The notes beneath the pieces are model-generated. The model saw only the letters and a list, made by a program, of their open reading frames with translations. It did no database searches and was not told the DNA's origin. A program made the position numbers and the translations under genes. A stretch of DNA of 24,624 nucleotides from FW021-bin31 sp964467635 (GTDB lineage: Bacteria > Bacteroidota > Bacteroidia > Chitinophagales > Chitinophagaceae), in NCBI GenBank assembly GCA_964467635.1, contig CAYXRN010000039.1, positions 1 to 24,624 of the forward strand, given 5' to 3'. Positions 9,131 through 17,562 of this stretch are shown here, piece after piece. Position 1 is the stretch's first letter. Every line of letters starts with the position of its first letter.

Positions 9131-9898
9131 ATGAATAATTTATTTGAACATAAAAGCGTAATTATCAGCGGCGGTCTTGGAGATATTGGCCAGGCTATTG
9201 CACTGGCGTTTGCCAAGGCCGGTGCTAACATTGCTATAGGCGATATTCGGTCCCCATCGGCTGCTACTGAATTTATGTCGGTGTTGAGCCGACACTCTGT
9301 AACTGCTATTTACCACCAAGTAGATATAGCAAAGGCAGAGGCGGTTAAAAGATGGGTTAATGAGGTGGAGCGGAAAATTGGTCCTTCCGAAATTGCTGTG
9401 GCTAATGCGGCTACGGCAACATTTGCCCCCATTCATGAAATGACAGCCGAACAATGGAGATCGGAACTTGCGGTGAACCTAGATGGTACGTTTTTTCTAG
9501 CTCAAAATATTGCGATGAGGTTGCTTTATCATAAGCTGCCCGGGCGCATTGTTCTAATGGGAAGCTGGGCGGCTCATGCAGTTCACTCAAATATACCGGC
9601 ATATAGCGTTTCTAAGGCAGGGATAAGAATGCTATGCAAATGTCTGGCATTGGAGTTGGCTCCGTATCATATCCTTGTCAATGAGTTAGCACCGGGTTTT
9701 ATTGACGCCGGATTAAGTGGCAGAATATTTAAGAAGCAAGCCGAAGCAAGGAAAAATGCCGTGGATAAGGTTCCGGTCAAAGCTCTACTGAGCGCTGAAG
9801 AAGTGGCACGTCAGGTACTTTTTCTATGTGACCCGACAAACGATCACATGACTGGTAGTACCCTTTTAATGGATGGTGGTTTATCTTTGTTATCCTGA
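9131..9898 (+). CDS. Short-chain dehydrogenase/reductase (SDR)
   Basis: I choose the ATG at 9131, giving 255 residues, the normal length for a classical SDR; a TTG at 9101 in the same frame would add ten residues overlapping the previous stop and is unlikely. Visible motifs are the nucleotide-binding SGGLGDIGQAIALAFAKAG at ~14-32, GDIR after the second strand (an acidic residue here suggests NAD rather than NADP), NAATATF in place of the usual NNAG, catalytic Ser145 in LMGSWAAH, and Tyr158/Lys162 in AYSVSKAG, ending with LLMDGGLSLL. It should oxidise or reduce a sugar, sugar acid or keto-acid intermediate. It sits 23 bp after the dehydratase and 22 bp before the ceramidase-like gene, in the same presumed operon. 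The substrate is not identifiable. Confidence 0.9.
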   Translation: MNNLFEHKSVIISGGLGDIGQAIALAFAKAGANIAIGDIRSPSAATEFMSVLSRHSVTAIYHQVDIAKAEAVKRWVNEVERKIGPSEIAVANAATATFAPIHEMTAEQWRSELAVNLDGTFFLAQNIAMRLLYHKLPGRIVLMGSWAAHAVHSNIPAYSVSKAGIRMLCKCLALELAPYHILVNELAPGFIDAGLSGRIFKKQAEARKNAVDKVPVKALLSAEEVARQVLFLCDPTNDHMTGSTLLMDGGLSLLS

Positions 9899-9920
9899 AT
9901 GAACTCAAAATAGATTTATA

Positions 9921-11306
9921 ATGTGTCTTAATACGTCTCACTCGTTTGCAAATCCTTCTTTCTCGGGTTTTATAGGGGTTGCGGAGGTAGATATAACTCC
10001 GCCTGCCGAAATATATGCAGGTAACTGGGGAGCGGCAACTTTTGATACTATGAATGGTATTCATCATCGGATGAAGCTTGTTTGTATAACTTTTCAGGAA
10101 AGCTTGAAGCATGAGCCTTTAGTGTTGATATCAGCGGACTTGGGTTGGTGGAAGGACAATGATGATGAATGGTTTATTCGAAAAGAGATACTTGAAAATT
10201 TATCTATCGATTCATCACGGCTGATGCTTTGCTTATCTCACACGCATGCTGGGCCCGGGATATACAGAGAAGATAAATCAAAGCCGGGCGGAACCCTTAT
10301 AGAACCCTATTTGGTCGAGCTTAGGTCTAAAGCTATAAAGGCTATCGAAAGGGCGCTGGATAAGGCTATTGCGGCCACGGTTACGTGGAGTTACGGAAAA
10401 TGTAATCTGGCCGCCAACAGAGATTTTGTTGCGGATAATGATAGAAAGATAATAGTAGGATTTAATCCCGATTTACCGGCTGACGATACTTTATTGGTTG
10501 GAAGGCTCACAGACCAAAGCAATCCGGACCGTATAATTGCAACGATCGTCAACTATGCATGCCATCCTACGACATTAGCTTGGGAGAATAGGCTTATTTC
10601 TCCTGATTATATTGGGGCAATGAGAAGTGTAGTAGAAGCCCGCACTTTTTCTCCCTGCCTGTTTCTTCAGGGTGCTTCTGGGGATCTGGCTCCCAGGGAA
10701 CAATATGTAAATGATCCTAAAGTAGCTGATAAACATGGCATGCAATTAGGCTATGCGGTACTGTCTACATTGTTTTCCATGCTTCCACCCGAAATAGCCC
10801 TTGTCTTTGATGGCGTAGTGGAATCCGGGGCACCATTGGCGACTTGGCGTAGAGATAAGTATGAGCCGGACAATACCATTTCCGCAGTAAAGGAGCAAGT
10901 GCAATTGCCGCTAAAACACCTTTCGTCGCTTAAAGAGTTAGAAGAGCGTCTGCGGACATGTAACGATCGAGTCTTAAAAGAGCGCCTTTGGAGGCTCAGG
11001 GGGATTCGTAAATCTTTTGGAGATGGGGATAAGGTAAAGGTCCCTCTTTGGATTTGGCGGCTCGGGAGCTCTTTTTTAGTGGGGCAGCAAAATGAGCTTT
11101 ATTCGGAATTTCAAATAGCGCTTAGAAAGAAAATTCCCGCTGCAATTGCCGTAATGGGAATTGTCAATGGCTCAGCGGGTTATTTGGTACCAACAGCGTT
11201 TTACACGAAAGAAAGATATCAAGTATGGCAAACCCCCTTTGATAAAGGATCTGCGGAACACATTCAGTATATGGTTTTACAGAAAATTGAAGAAATGAGC
11301 CTGTAG
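9921..11306 (+). CDS. Neutral/alkaline ceramidase N-terminal-domain zinc hydrolase, apparently cytosolic
   Basis: A 461-residue protein that opens its domain with GVAEVDITPPAEIYAGNWG, the standard start of the neutral ceramidase N-terminal domain. The four zinc-ligand positions known from Pseudomonas aeruginosa ceramidase have plausible counterparts in order: His107 in SHTHAGPG, His215 in YACHPTT, Glu392 in QQNELYSEF and Tyr421 in SAGYLVPT. GASGDLAPRE corresponds to the active-site loop near the nucleophile. True bacterial ceramidases are secreted and ~650 residues long with a C-terminal domain; this one lacks both a signal peptide and that domain, and an in-frame TAG just upstream excludes a longer N terminus. 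Placed between the SDR and the transporter, it more likely hydrolyses an amide or ester in a sugar-derived compound than ceramide; this is inference. Confidence 0.85.
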   Translation: MCLNTSHSFANPSFSGFIGVAEVDITPPAEIYAGNWGAATFDTMNGIHHRMKLVCITFQESLKHEPLVLISADLGWWKDNDDEWFIRKEILENLSIDSSRLMLCLSHTHAGPGIYREDKSKPGGTLIEPYLVELRSKAIKAIERALDKAIAATVTWSYGKCNLAANRDFVADNDRKIIVGFNPDLPADDTLLVGRLTDQSNPDRIIATIVNYACHPTTLAWENRLISPDYIGAMRSVVEARTFSPCLFLQGASGDLAPREQYVNDPKVADKHGMQLGYAVLSTLFSMLPPEIALVFDGVVESGAPLATWRRDKYEPDNTISAVKEQVQLPLKHLSSLKELEERLRTCNDRVLKERLWRLRGIRKSFGDGDKVKVPLWIWRLGSSFLVGQQNELYSEFQIALRKKIPAAIAVMGIVNGSAGYLVPTAFYTKERYQVWQTPFDKGSAEHIQYMVLQKIEEMSL

Positions 11307-11331
11307 CATCATAACCATTCATATCTATTTT

Positions 11332-12897
11332 ATGGCGGTCCTTTCAGTATTTGATATTGTTATTTTCGTAGTTTTCATCCTTGTCGTTTTGGGTTTAGGG
11401 GTGTTGGTTTCCACGAAAGAGAAAAAAAGTAAACGAGGATACTTTCTAGCGGGAGATAAGCTTCACTGGTTGGTTATAGGAGGAAGCATTACTGCGGCAA
11501 ACATCAGTAGCGAGCAGTTGCTTGGTACGATGGGGGTTGCTTATGAACGCGGGTTTGTTGCCGTTGATATAGGTTGGGGGGCCATTCTCGTAGGTTTTAA
11601 TGCTTTGCTGTGGGTGTTTCTTCCCTATTACCTGAGAAATGGGTTTTATACCATGCCTGAATATCTGGATCGCAGGTTTGGAGGAATGGCCAGAACTAGC
11701 TATTCGGTACTTGTGATTCTAACCTATATTTTGGTAGAGATGGGGGCGGTGTTGTACTTGGGTGCATTAACCTTGTATTCCTTATTTGGTATTCCTATCA
11801 TGTTGAGCGCTTGTATTTTAGCATTGATTACGGGAGTTTATACGATTATTGGTGGTCTGAAATCGGTCGTTTGGACGGAGATGTTACAACTAGGCGTACT
11901 CTTGTTGGGGATAATTATATTGTTTGTTGTGACTGTAAATGCAGGGGGAGGCTTGTCGGCGGTTGTTGAATCCTCTAAGAAATGGAAGATATGGTTTCCG
12001 GCATCGGATCCCGACTTTCCTTGGACCAGATATGTAGGAGCCTATTTATGTATCAGCATATTTTACAATGCAACGAATCAATTTATGGTACAACGGACCC
12101 TGGCGGCGAGAAATGAATGGCATGCCAGAATGGGGGTAGTTTTCGCTGACTACCTGAAATTTCTCATCCCCCTTTTACTCGTCGTTCCTGCGATTTTAGC
12201 AGTGAGATTGTTCCCCGACTTACAAAGGCCGGATTTATTGTTTCCTACTTTGGTTGAGGAACTATTACCAGCTGGCCTTGTTGGTTTGGTGATGTCCTGC
12301 CTGGTAGCCGCTATTATGTCGCATCTCTCCGGTACGATTAACTCGTGTTCCACAATTCTGACAATAGACTTTTATCTGCCGTATTTAAAGAAAAATGCGA
12401 CAGATGCACAAGCGATCCGGTTTGGACGACTATCCGGGATAGCTACTATAATCTTAAGTGTTATTTGTGTAACTTTTTTGTTAAAGCATTCTGACGCTCC
12501 TATTTTTTATTACATTTTTAATGCCTATGGTTATTTTACACCGGGTATTGCCACCATGTTTCTGATGGGAATATTCTGGAAACGGACCACTCATGCAGGG
12601 GCGGTATCAGCAGGTTTGTTGACTATTCCACTGGCGTTGGCATTAGAAATATTTACCTCTATTTCATTTTTTAATAGAGCCGGAATTGTGTTTTGGGTTT
12701 GCATGCTTACCTGTTTTGGGGTAAGTTTGATTACAAAACCAAAATCGCCAGCTGATTTAAACGGGCTCACATGGAATCGAAAAAGCCTTAAAGCACGGCC
12801 AGAAGAACGCTATCTGATGCGAGGATTGCGCAACCCCGTACTATGGTGGGCCCTAATCACGACGATCGTTTTGTTTTTTTATATACGGTTCGCGTAG
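11332..12897 (+). CDS. Sodium:solute symporter (SSS/SGLT family)
   Basis: A 521-residue inner-membrane protein made almost entirely of hydrophobic helices, about 13-14 by eye. Family marks are the first helix followed by GYFLAGDKLHWLVIGGSITAA, ISSEQLLGTMG, the conserved TM5-TM6 region GGLKSVVWTEMLQLGVLLLG, and VGLVMSCLVAAIMSHLSGTIN with the Na+-site helix near residue 330. These are typical of the SGLT-like SSS group common in Bacteroidota PULs. It should bring a sugar, sugar acid or related solute into the cytosol with Na+, feeding the four enzymes encoded just upstream. The gap to the ceramidase-like gene is 25 bp and it is the last gene of the run. The substrate is unknown, but the neighbouring dehydratase points to an acidic sugar. 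Confidence 0.92.
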   Translation: MAVLSVFDIVIFVVFILVVLGLGVLVSTKEKKSKRGYFLAGDKLHWLVIGGSITAANISSEQLLGTMGVAYERGFVAVDIGWGAILVGFNALLWVFLPYYLRNGFYTMPEYLDRRFGGMARTSYSVLVILTYILVEMGAVLYLGALTLYSLFGIPIMLSACILALITGVYTIIGGLKSVVWTEMLQLGVLLLGIIILFVVTVNAGGGLSAVVESSKKWKIWFPASDPDFPWTRYVGAYLCISIFYNATNQFMVQRTLAARNEWHARMGVVFADYLKFLIPLLLVVPAILAVRLFPDLQRPDLLFPTLVEELLPAGLVGLVMSCLVAAIMSHLSGTINSCSTILTIDFYLPYLKKNATDAQAIRFGRLSGIATIILSVICVTFLLKHSDAPIFYYIFNAYGYFTPGIATMFLMGIFWKRTTHAGAVSAGLLTIPLALALEIFTSISFFNRAGIVFWVCMLTCFGVSLITKPKSPADLNGLTWNRKSLKARPEERYLMRGLRNPVLWWALITTIVLFFYIRFA

Positions 12898-13303
12898 GTA
12901 ACTGATCATTTCGAAAAATGTGTTTACCTGGATATCCCGAAGAAGTAGGAACAGAATTTCCGACGCTGTTTTGTAGATCAATTCCGTAGCCAGAAGCTTT
13001 TTCAGTTTTTAACAGGTGAAGCAGCAGGCGGACACCTAGTTAAACTGTCCTTATACCATGTTAGTTCACTACCTTTGTCCCTTACACCCAATTCACATTT
13101 CGGGGTGACAGGCTGAAAGTATGATGTTGCTGGCATCAATCGTACTTTGTCCGCATTTGGAGGGGAGGTAGATAAGCTAATGATTATCTCGGCTTAGATT
13201 GCACTCAGTGACTGAAAGCAAGATCGAACTTAACTGACAGCGTTATTTACGACGCTGAATAGTGGGCATCGAGTGCTTGCCGTATGAATTTGCTATGTAG
13301 GTG
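12898..13303. other. Intergenic region between convergent genes, no gene recognised
   Basis: I find no convincing coding sequence here on either strand. It contains a short inverted repeat GGACA/TGTCC near 13030-13050 and a clean hairpin CAGCGT/ACGCTG at 13238-13257. One + frame reads fairly open from ~12950 to ~13110 but is broken by stops and matches nothing I know. The piece GCCGTATGAATTTGCTATGTAGG at ~13279-13302 vaguely resembles a damaged group II intron domain V, which I do not trust. The composition suggests remnants of a mobile element, but no element could be assigned. Confidence 0.45.
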
Positions 13304-13325
13304 AAGCTCAAAAGCTTATTTTTTA
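13304..13325 (+). terminator. Weak intrinsic terminator candidate for the left operon
   Basis: AAGCT and AGCTT form a 5-bp stem with a CAAA loop, followed on the + strand by TATTTTTT. The T-run overlaps the end of the convergent AraC gene. The stem is short and mostly AT, so termination would be inefficient; the position at the convergence point is the main support. Confidence 0.35.
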
Positions 13326-14191
13326 AAGGTTAATTCCATCCGGTATTCCGATGGAGTCCTTTTGGTATAGCGTTTAAAATTCCGATTAAAATTTGTTAAG
13401 TTATTGTATCCGCAGGAATAACAAACCTCTGATATAGTCATTTCGAAGTTATAAAGTAATTTGCATGCTTGACCAATTCGAACTTCATTAATATAGTCAG
13501 TAAAGGTTTTCCCCGTATTCGATTTAAAATACTTACAAAACGATGAAGGTGTCATATTTACAACAGCCGATATATCAGCCAGTTTTATAAGATCTGCATA
13601 ACGGTTCTTTACATATTGATGTACTTTATCAAGCCGGTCCGTTTGTTGTTGCATCGGGTTGCTCGAATAGCTTTCGCTTGCCAGACATTTATATTCTTCT
13701 GATTCTGAAATCAAATACAATACTTCCCAAAGTTTTATTACTTTACCCAATCCTTGCAAAGACTTAAGTTCTTTAAGGGAGTTAGTTACCTTTTTTTTGG
13801 TATTTCCTAAAACTTCAACTCCTCGACTCATTTTGTCTATTAGTTGATTTATTTTGGTAAAATCAGAAGAGGTTAGTATGTTTTGTGTAAACCAATTAGG
13901 ATTAAAATACACAACAATTGCAGACAAGTCATTTATTTTCTTGGCTGAATTATATAACCTGTGATTGGATGTTACATGAGGAAGGTTAGGACCAATTAGT
14001 ACGATATCATTATCTGAAAAATAATCGATATTGTCGCCGACGATCCGCTTTCCCTTTCCTTTTAAGATTAGGGCAATTTCATAGGCATTATGGAAATGAA
14101 CATTTTCGCGCAAGAAAGAGGTCTTAATCTCTTTAATGTATAAAAGTTCATTGGAAAGTAAATAATTTACGTCATTGAGTAATGGTTTCAT
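13316..14191 (-). CDS. AraC-family transcriptional regulator with N-terminal cupin
   Basis: Using the ATG at 14191 gives 291 residues. A TTG at 14218 is in frame, but it would lie almost at the predicted transcription start, so the ATG is preferred. The N-terminal third is a cupin-type ligand domain (FHNAYEIALILKGKGKRI, then DIVLIGPNLPHV). The last ~100 residues are the two-helix-turn-helix AraC DNA-binding domain: IKLADISAVVNMTPSSFCKY for the first, TISEVCYSCGYNNLTNFNRN for the second, ending TPSEYR. Such proteins sense a small sugar directly in the cytosol and activate nearby genes. It is transcribed away from the second susC and towards the symporter gene, between both loci, so it could control either. 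No hybrid two-component sensor or ECF sigma/anti-sigma pair is visible in the window. Confidence 0.92.
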   Translation of the reverse strand: MKPLLNDVNYLLSNELLYIKEIKTSFLRENVHFHNAYEIALILKGKGKRIVGDNIDYFSDNDIVLIGPNLPHVTSNHRLYNSAKKINDLSAIVVYFNPNWFTQNILTSSDFTKINQLIDKMSRGVEVLGNTKKKVTNSLKELKSLQGLGKVIKLWEVLYLISESEEYKCLASESYSSNPMQQQTDRLDKVHQYVKNRYADLIKLADISAVVNMTPSSFCKYFKSNTGKTFTDYINEVRIGQACKLLYNFEMTISEVCYSCGYNNLTNFNRNFKRYTKRTPSEYRMELTFKK

Positions 14192-14229
14192 GGTTTGAAA
14201 ATTTGATATAATCAGCAAAAGAACCTATA

Positions 14230-14261
14230 CAAATATACATATTACCCATTTAATTAAAAAA
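14230..14261 (-). promoter_or_regulatory. Promoter for the AraC-family regulator
   Basis: Read on the - strand, TATATTTG (14237 to 14230) is a perfect match to the Bacteroidota -7 element TAnnTTTG. About 20 bp upstream there is only TTTT in place of TTTG at the -33 position. The start of transcription would fall near 14222, leaving a leader of ~30 bases before the ATG at 14191. Confidence 0.5.
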
Positions 14262-14346
14262 TTTTTTGTAAATCCTCCTGTTCAGGGAGCCACTGGATTT
14301 CAGCCCTCTGAAAGCATAATAGATCTATTGTTCTCTAATAAAAAAA

Positions 14347-14378
14347 TTTGGTTAATATCAAGTAACGTTGTAATCTTG
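14347..14378 (+). promoter_or_regulatory. Bacteroidota-type promoter for the second susC operon
   Basis: TTTG at 14347-14350 and TAATCTTG at 14371-14378 match the -33 TTTG and -7 TAnnTTTG elements (7 of 8 in the latter), with a spacer of 20 bp, within the 19-21 bp expected. The start codon lies ~78 bp downstream, leaving room for the palindromes noted next. Confidence 0.6.
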
Positions 14379-14383
14379 TGTCC

Positions 14384-14415
14384 GGGTACGTACCCAATTC
14401 AATAGGTGTGTACCT
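14384..14415. promoter_or_regulatory. Two tandem palindromes, candidate operator
   Basis: GGGTACGTACCC (14384-14395) is a perfect 12-base palindrome. AGGTGTGTACCT (14404-14415) is an imperfect copy sharing the GGT...ACC halves. Their centres are exactly 20 bp apart, two helical turns, and both lie in the probable leader or start region just after the -7 element. This is the layout of a site for a dimeric repressor. AraC proteins usually bind direct repeats, so the binder may be a different regulator. Confidence 0.45.
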
Positions 14416-14455
14416 GAGTAGACCACAACAAAAAGCTTAATAAAAATTAAGTATC

Positions 14456-17400
14456 ATGAGAGATTTACACTCACTTGACCCAAGATTAGGTGTTCTCCTC
14501 CTGTTTTTTGGATTCTTGTCTATGGTATCGGTGGCCCATGCACAATCTCTAACCATTTCAGGACAGGTTAGGTCAGCCATAGATAACCAGCCGTTAGTCG
14601 GGGTTACCGTACATATAAAGGCGCAAAGTCAAGGTACGGTAACGGATTCAAAAGGACACTACCAACTTACGAACGTGTCCTCATCGGATACTCTTTTATT
14701 TTCTTATATTGGGTACAGATAGACATTGGAAATAGTAGGCAGTAGAAGGCAGATTGATGTAGTATTACAAGCGACTGCTTCTTCACTAGATCAAATAGTA
14801 GTTATAGGATATGGAACAACAACTAAAAAGGACTTAACTGGGTCGATAAGCTCAATCAAATCTAGTGAATTAGAAAAAGTAGCCTCAAACAGTTTTACTT
14901 CTGCTATTCAAGGTAAGGTTCCGGGTGTGTTTATTTCTCATACTAGCGGGGGGCCGGGAGGAGCCACATCCGTACGGATTAGAGGAATTGGTTCAACGGG
15001 GAACAACCAGCCCCTATATGTTGTCGATGGACTTCCTGTAGGGGGCGGCAATATGAGTATCCCGGGGAGCACAGACAAGATAGATGCATTATCTATCATT
15101 AATCCTAATGATATTGAGTCAATCGAAATATTAAAGGATGCCTCCGCTGCTGCGATTTATGGGGCTCGCGCTGCAAATGGTGTAGTCCTTATTACTACTA
15201 AACACGGAAAAGAGGGAAGAACCAAGATCAATTTCAGCGCCTATACCGGCTTTCAGCAGTTATGGAAAAAGCCAGAGCTCTTAAATGCTGAAGAATTTGC
15301 AACACTAGCCAATGAGCTTTATAAAAACTCCGGTATGACTCCTAATCCAGAATGGGCAAATCCAGCTTCGTTAGGAAAAGGGACAGATTGGATTGATCAG
15401 ATTTTTAGAACTGCTCCGGTTCAAAATTATTATCTCAGCGCCTCTGGAGGTACCCAGAAATTAAATGCCCGAGCATCGCTGGGCTACTTTAATCAAAAAG
15501 GCACTATGATTGAGACTTGGTATAAACGCTATACAGGGCGCCTTTCTGTCAATCTTGAGGCGAACGATAAACTTAGTTTTGGTTCAAATTTTGCCTTTGC
15601 GCTTACGGAGGGTAAAGGACAACGAAACCAACTGATGAATCGAGGTATCCTTAATTTAGCATTGGAGTATTATCCTACTCTTGGCCCTAAGGATGTCATT
15701 GATGGCTCTTCGGCCTATTATACGACTCAAGCTGACAACCCTGTCCTCCGTGCCAAATCTATAGATAACAAACTGGTTAACCTGAGGATATATGGAACCG
15801 TCTTTGGAGAATATGAAATTATTTCTGGATTGAGTTGGAAAACCAGTATAGGCATTGATGCTAATAATAATAGGAGATCGGCCTGGGAGCCAAAAGTCGA
15901 CAGAGGATATTACCACCACCTCCAAGCTACGCTAAGCAATATGTTTACTCAGGGCCTCAGTTGGCAGATACAAAATACACTTTCTTATTCTAATTCATTT
16001 AATAAACACAGAATTGATATAGTCATAGGCCAGACAGCACAAAAAGAAAATAGCCATTATATATCAGCTACAGGGATATCCTTTCCGAATGAACAATTAA
16101 GAGTCATCAATGGAAGCGAAAAAGATTTGCGGGAGGCAGGGGGCTCTATTAGTTATTATGCGTTAGCATCATACCTCGGGCGTATTAAATATTCTTATCA
16201 AGATAAATATCTGTTGTCAGCAAGCTTAAGAAGAGACGGGTCTTCGAATTTTGGACCGAAAAATAAATGGGGAAACTTTCCTGCGCTTGCAGTTGGTTGG
16301 AATATCGCTGGCGAAGAGTTTATGAAAAGTCTAAACTTTATTAATCGATTTAAATTACGGGCTAGCTGGGGACAAACCGGGAACGATGCAATCGGATCCT
16401 TTGGTTATTTAAGTACTATTCGGAGCGGTACAAACACCGATAATTATGTATTAGGTGCTCCCCAAGAAACTGTAACAGGAGCAACGATGTCGAGGCCTGG
16501 AAATCCAAATTTAAAATGGGAGGCAAGCGAACAAATAGATGTTGGCATTGATGGCGCCTTCTTCAATCAGAAATTACATATTACTGCAGATTATTATGTA
16601 AAAAATAGGAAGGGATTATTGATACAATTGCCAGTTTCATTGGAGGCTGGATTTCAAAATGCACCAAAGGTAAACGGAGGCGAGGTTCGGAATAGTGGAT
16701 TTGAATTGTCAGTTAGTTATAACGGTAATATTGAAGACTTTCATTTTAGCGCGTCCGGCAACATTTCTACACTAAATAATAAAGTATTAAGTTTAGGAAC
16801 CGGACAACCTATTACAGGACCCACACTGTATACCGGGAAGAGCTTTTCCTATACTGAGGTAGGCCAGCCTATTGGGTACTATAGGGGATATATTGTAAAG
16901 GGGATATACCAAACAAAAGAGGAGGTTAACAAACAGTTACAGCCCAATGCAGTCGCCGGGGATTTCAAATATAAAGATATAAACGGTGACAATCAGTTAA
17001 CTGACGAAGACAAGGTAAAAATTGGCAGTCCGTGGCCAGATATAATGTATGGAATGAATATTAATGCGTCTTACAGAAACTTTGACTTTAGTATACTTTT
17101 ACAGGGAGTTGCAGGAAACCAGATATTTCATTCCAATAAAATTTCTATCTATCCCATTAGATATTATGGTGGGTCAGGGGTTGTCAATGCCGTAAAAGAA
17201 GCCTTGAATAGGTGGACACCAGGAAGTGATCGAAATGAAATTCCGGGTCTAAAGTACACAGATGCAAATGGCAATTATAAGAAAATATCTACGTTCTTTG
17301 TTGAAGACGGGTCGTATATGAGAGTTCGCAATGTAATGTTGGGTTATACTATTCCAACTACGATTATAAGCAAAACAAATGTATTCGAGAATTTAAGAGT

Positions 17401-17551
17401 ATATCTAAGTGCTAAGAACTTGTTTACAATTACTAAATATTCGGGATTCGATCCAGAAATAGGAAGTACGAACCCACTGAATGCAGGAAATGATAATGGC
17501 GTTTATCCTCAACCACGCACCGTGATATTTGGTGTCAATATAAGTTTTTAA
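14456..17551 (+). pseudogene. susC: SusC-like TonB-dependent receptor interrupted by an in-frame TAG at 14720-14722
   Basis: The full frame would encode ~1030 residues. Codons 1-88 give a signal peptide (hydrophobic core LGVLLLFFGFLSMVSVAHA) and most of the carboxypeptidase-like domain (ISGQVRSAIDNQPLVGVTV ... FSYIGYR). The next codon is TAG, and the same frame continues at once with TLEIVGSRRQIDVVLQA, exactly the expected sequence. The plug follows (VVIGYGTTTKKDLTGSISS, SVRIRGIGSTGNNQPLYVVD, AAIYGARAANGVVLITT), then the complete barrel with the acidic loop DINGDNQLTDEDKV and the terminal VIFGVNISF. There is no frameshift and no other stop in 941 codons. Restart downstream would lose the signal peptide, so the product is probably non-functional unless the stop is read through or is a sequencing error. 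susD lies 11 bp downstream. Confidence 0.9.
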
Positions 17552-17562
17552 TAGATAAAAAA

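Noticed and set aside
13276..13303. Group II intron domain V after the symporter gene
   Set aside because: Only GCCGTATGAA and a vague GTAGGT resemble a domain V; the required hairpin with a GAAA-type tetraloop cannot be folded.
14192..14218. TTG start extending the AraC protein by nine residues
   Set aside because: The predicted promoter puts the transcription start only a few bases upstream of that TTG, while the ATG at 14191 gives a normal leader.
14726..17551. Separate gene starting with TTG just after the TAG in the second susC
   Set aside because: It is in the same frame as the upstream part, continues the same domain and would have no signal peptide, so it is the 3' part of one interrupted gene.
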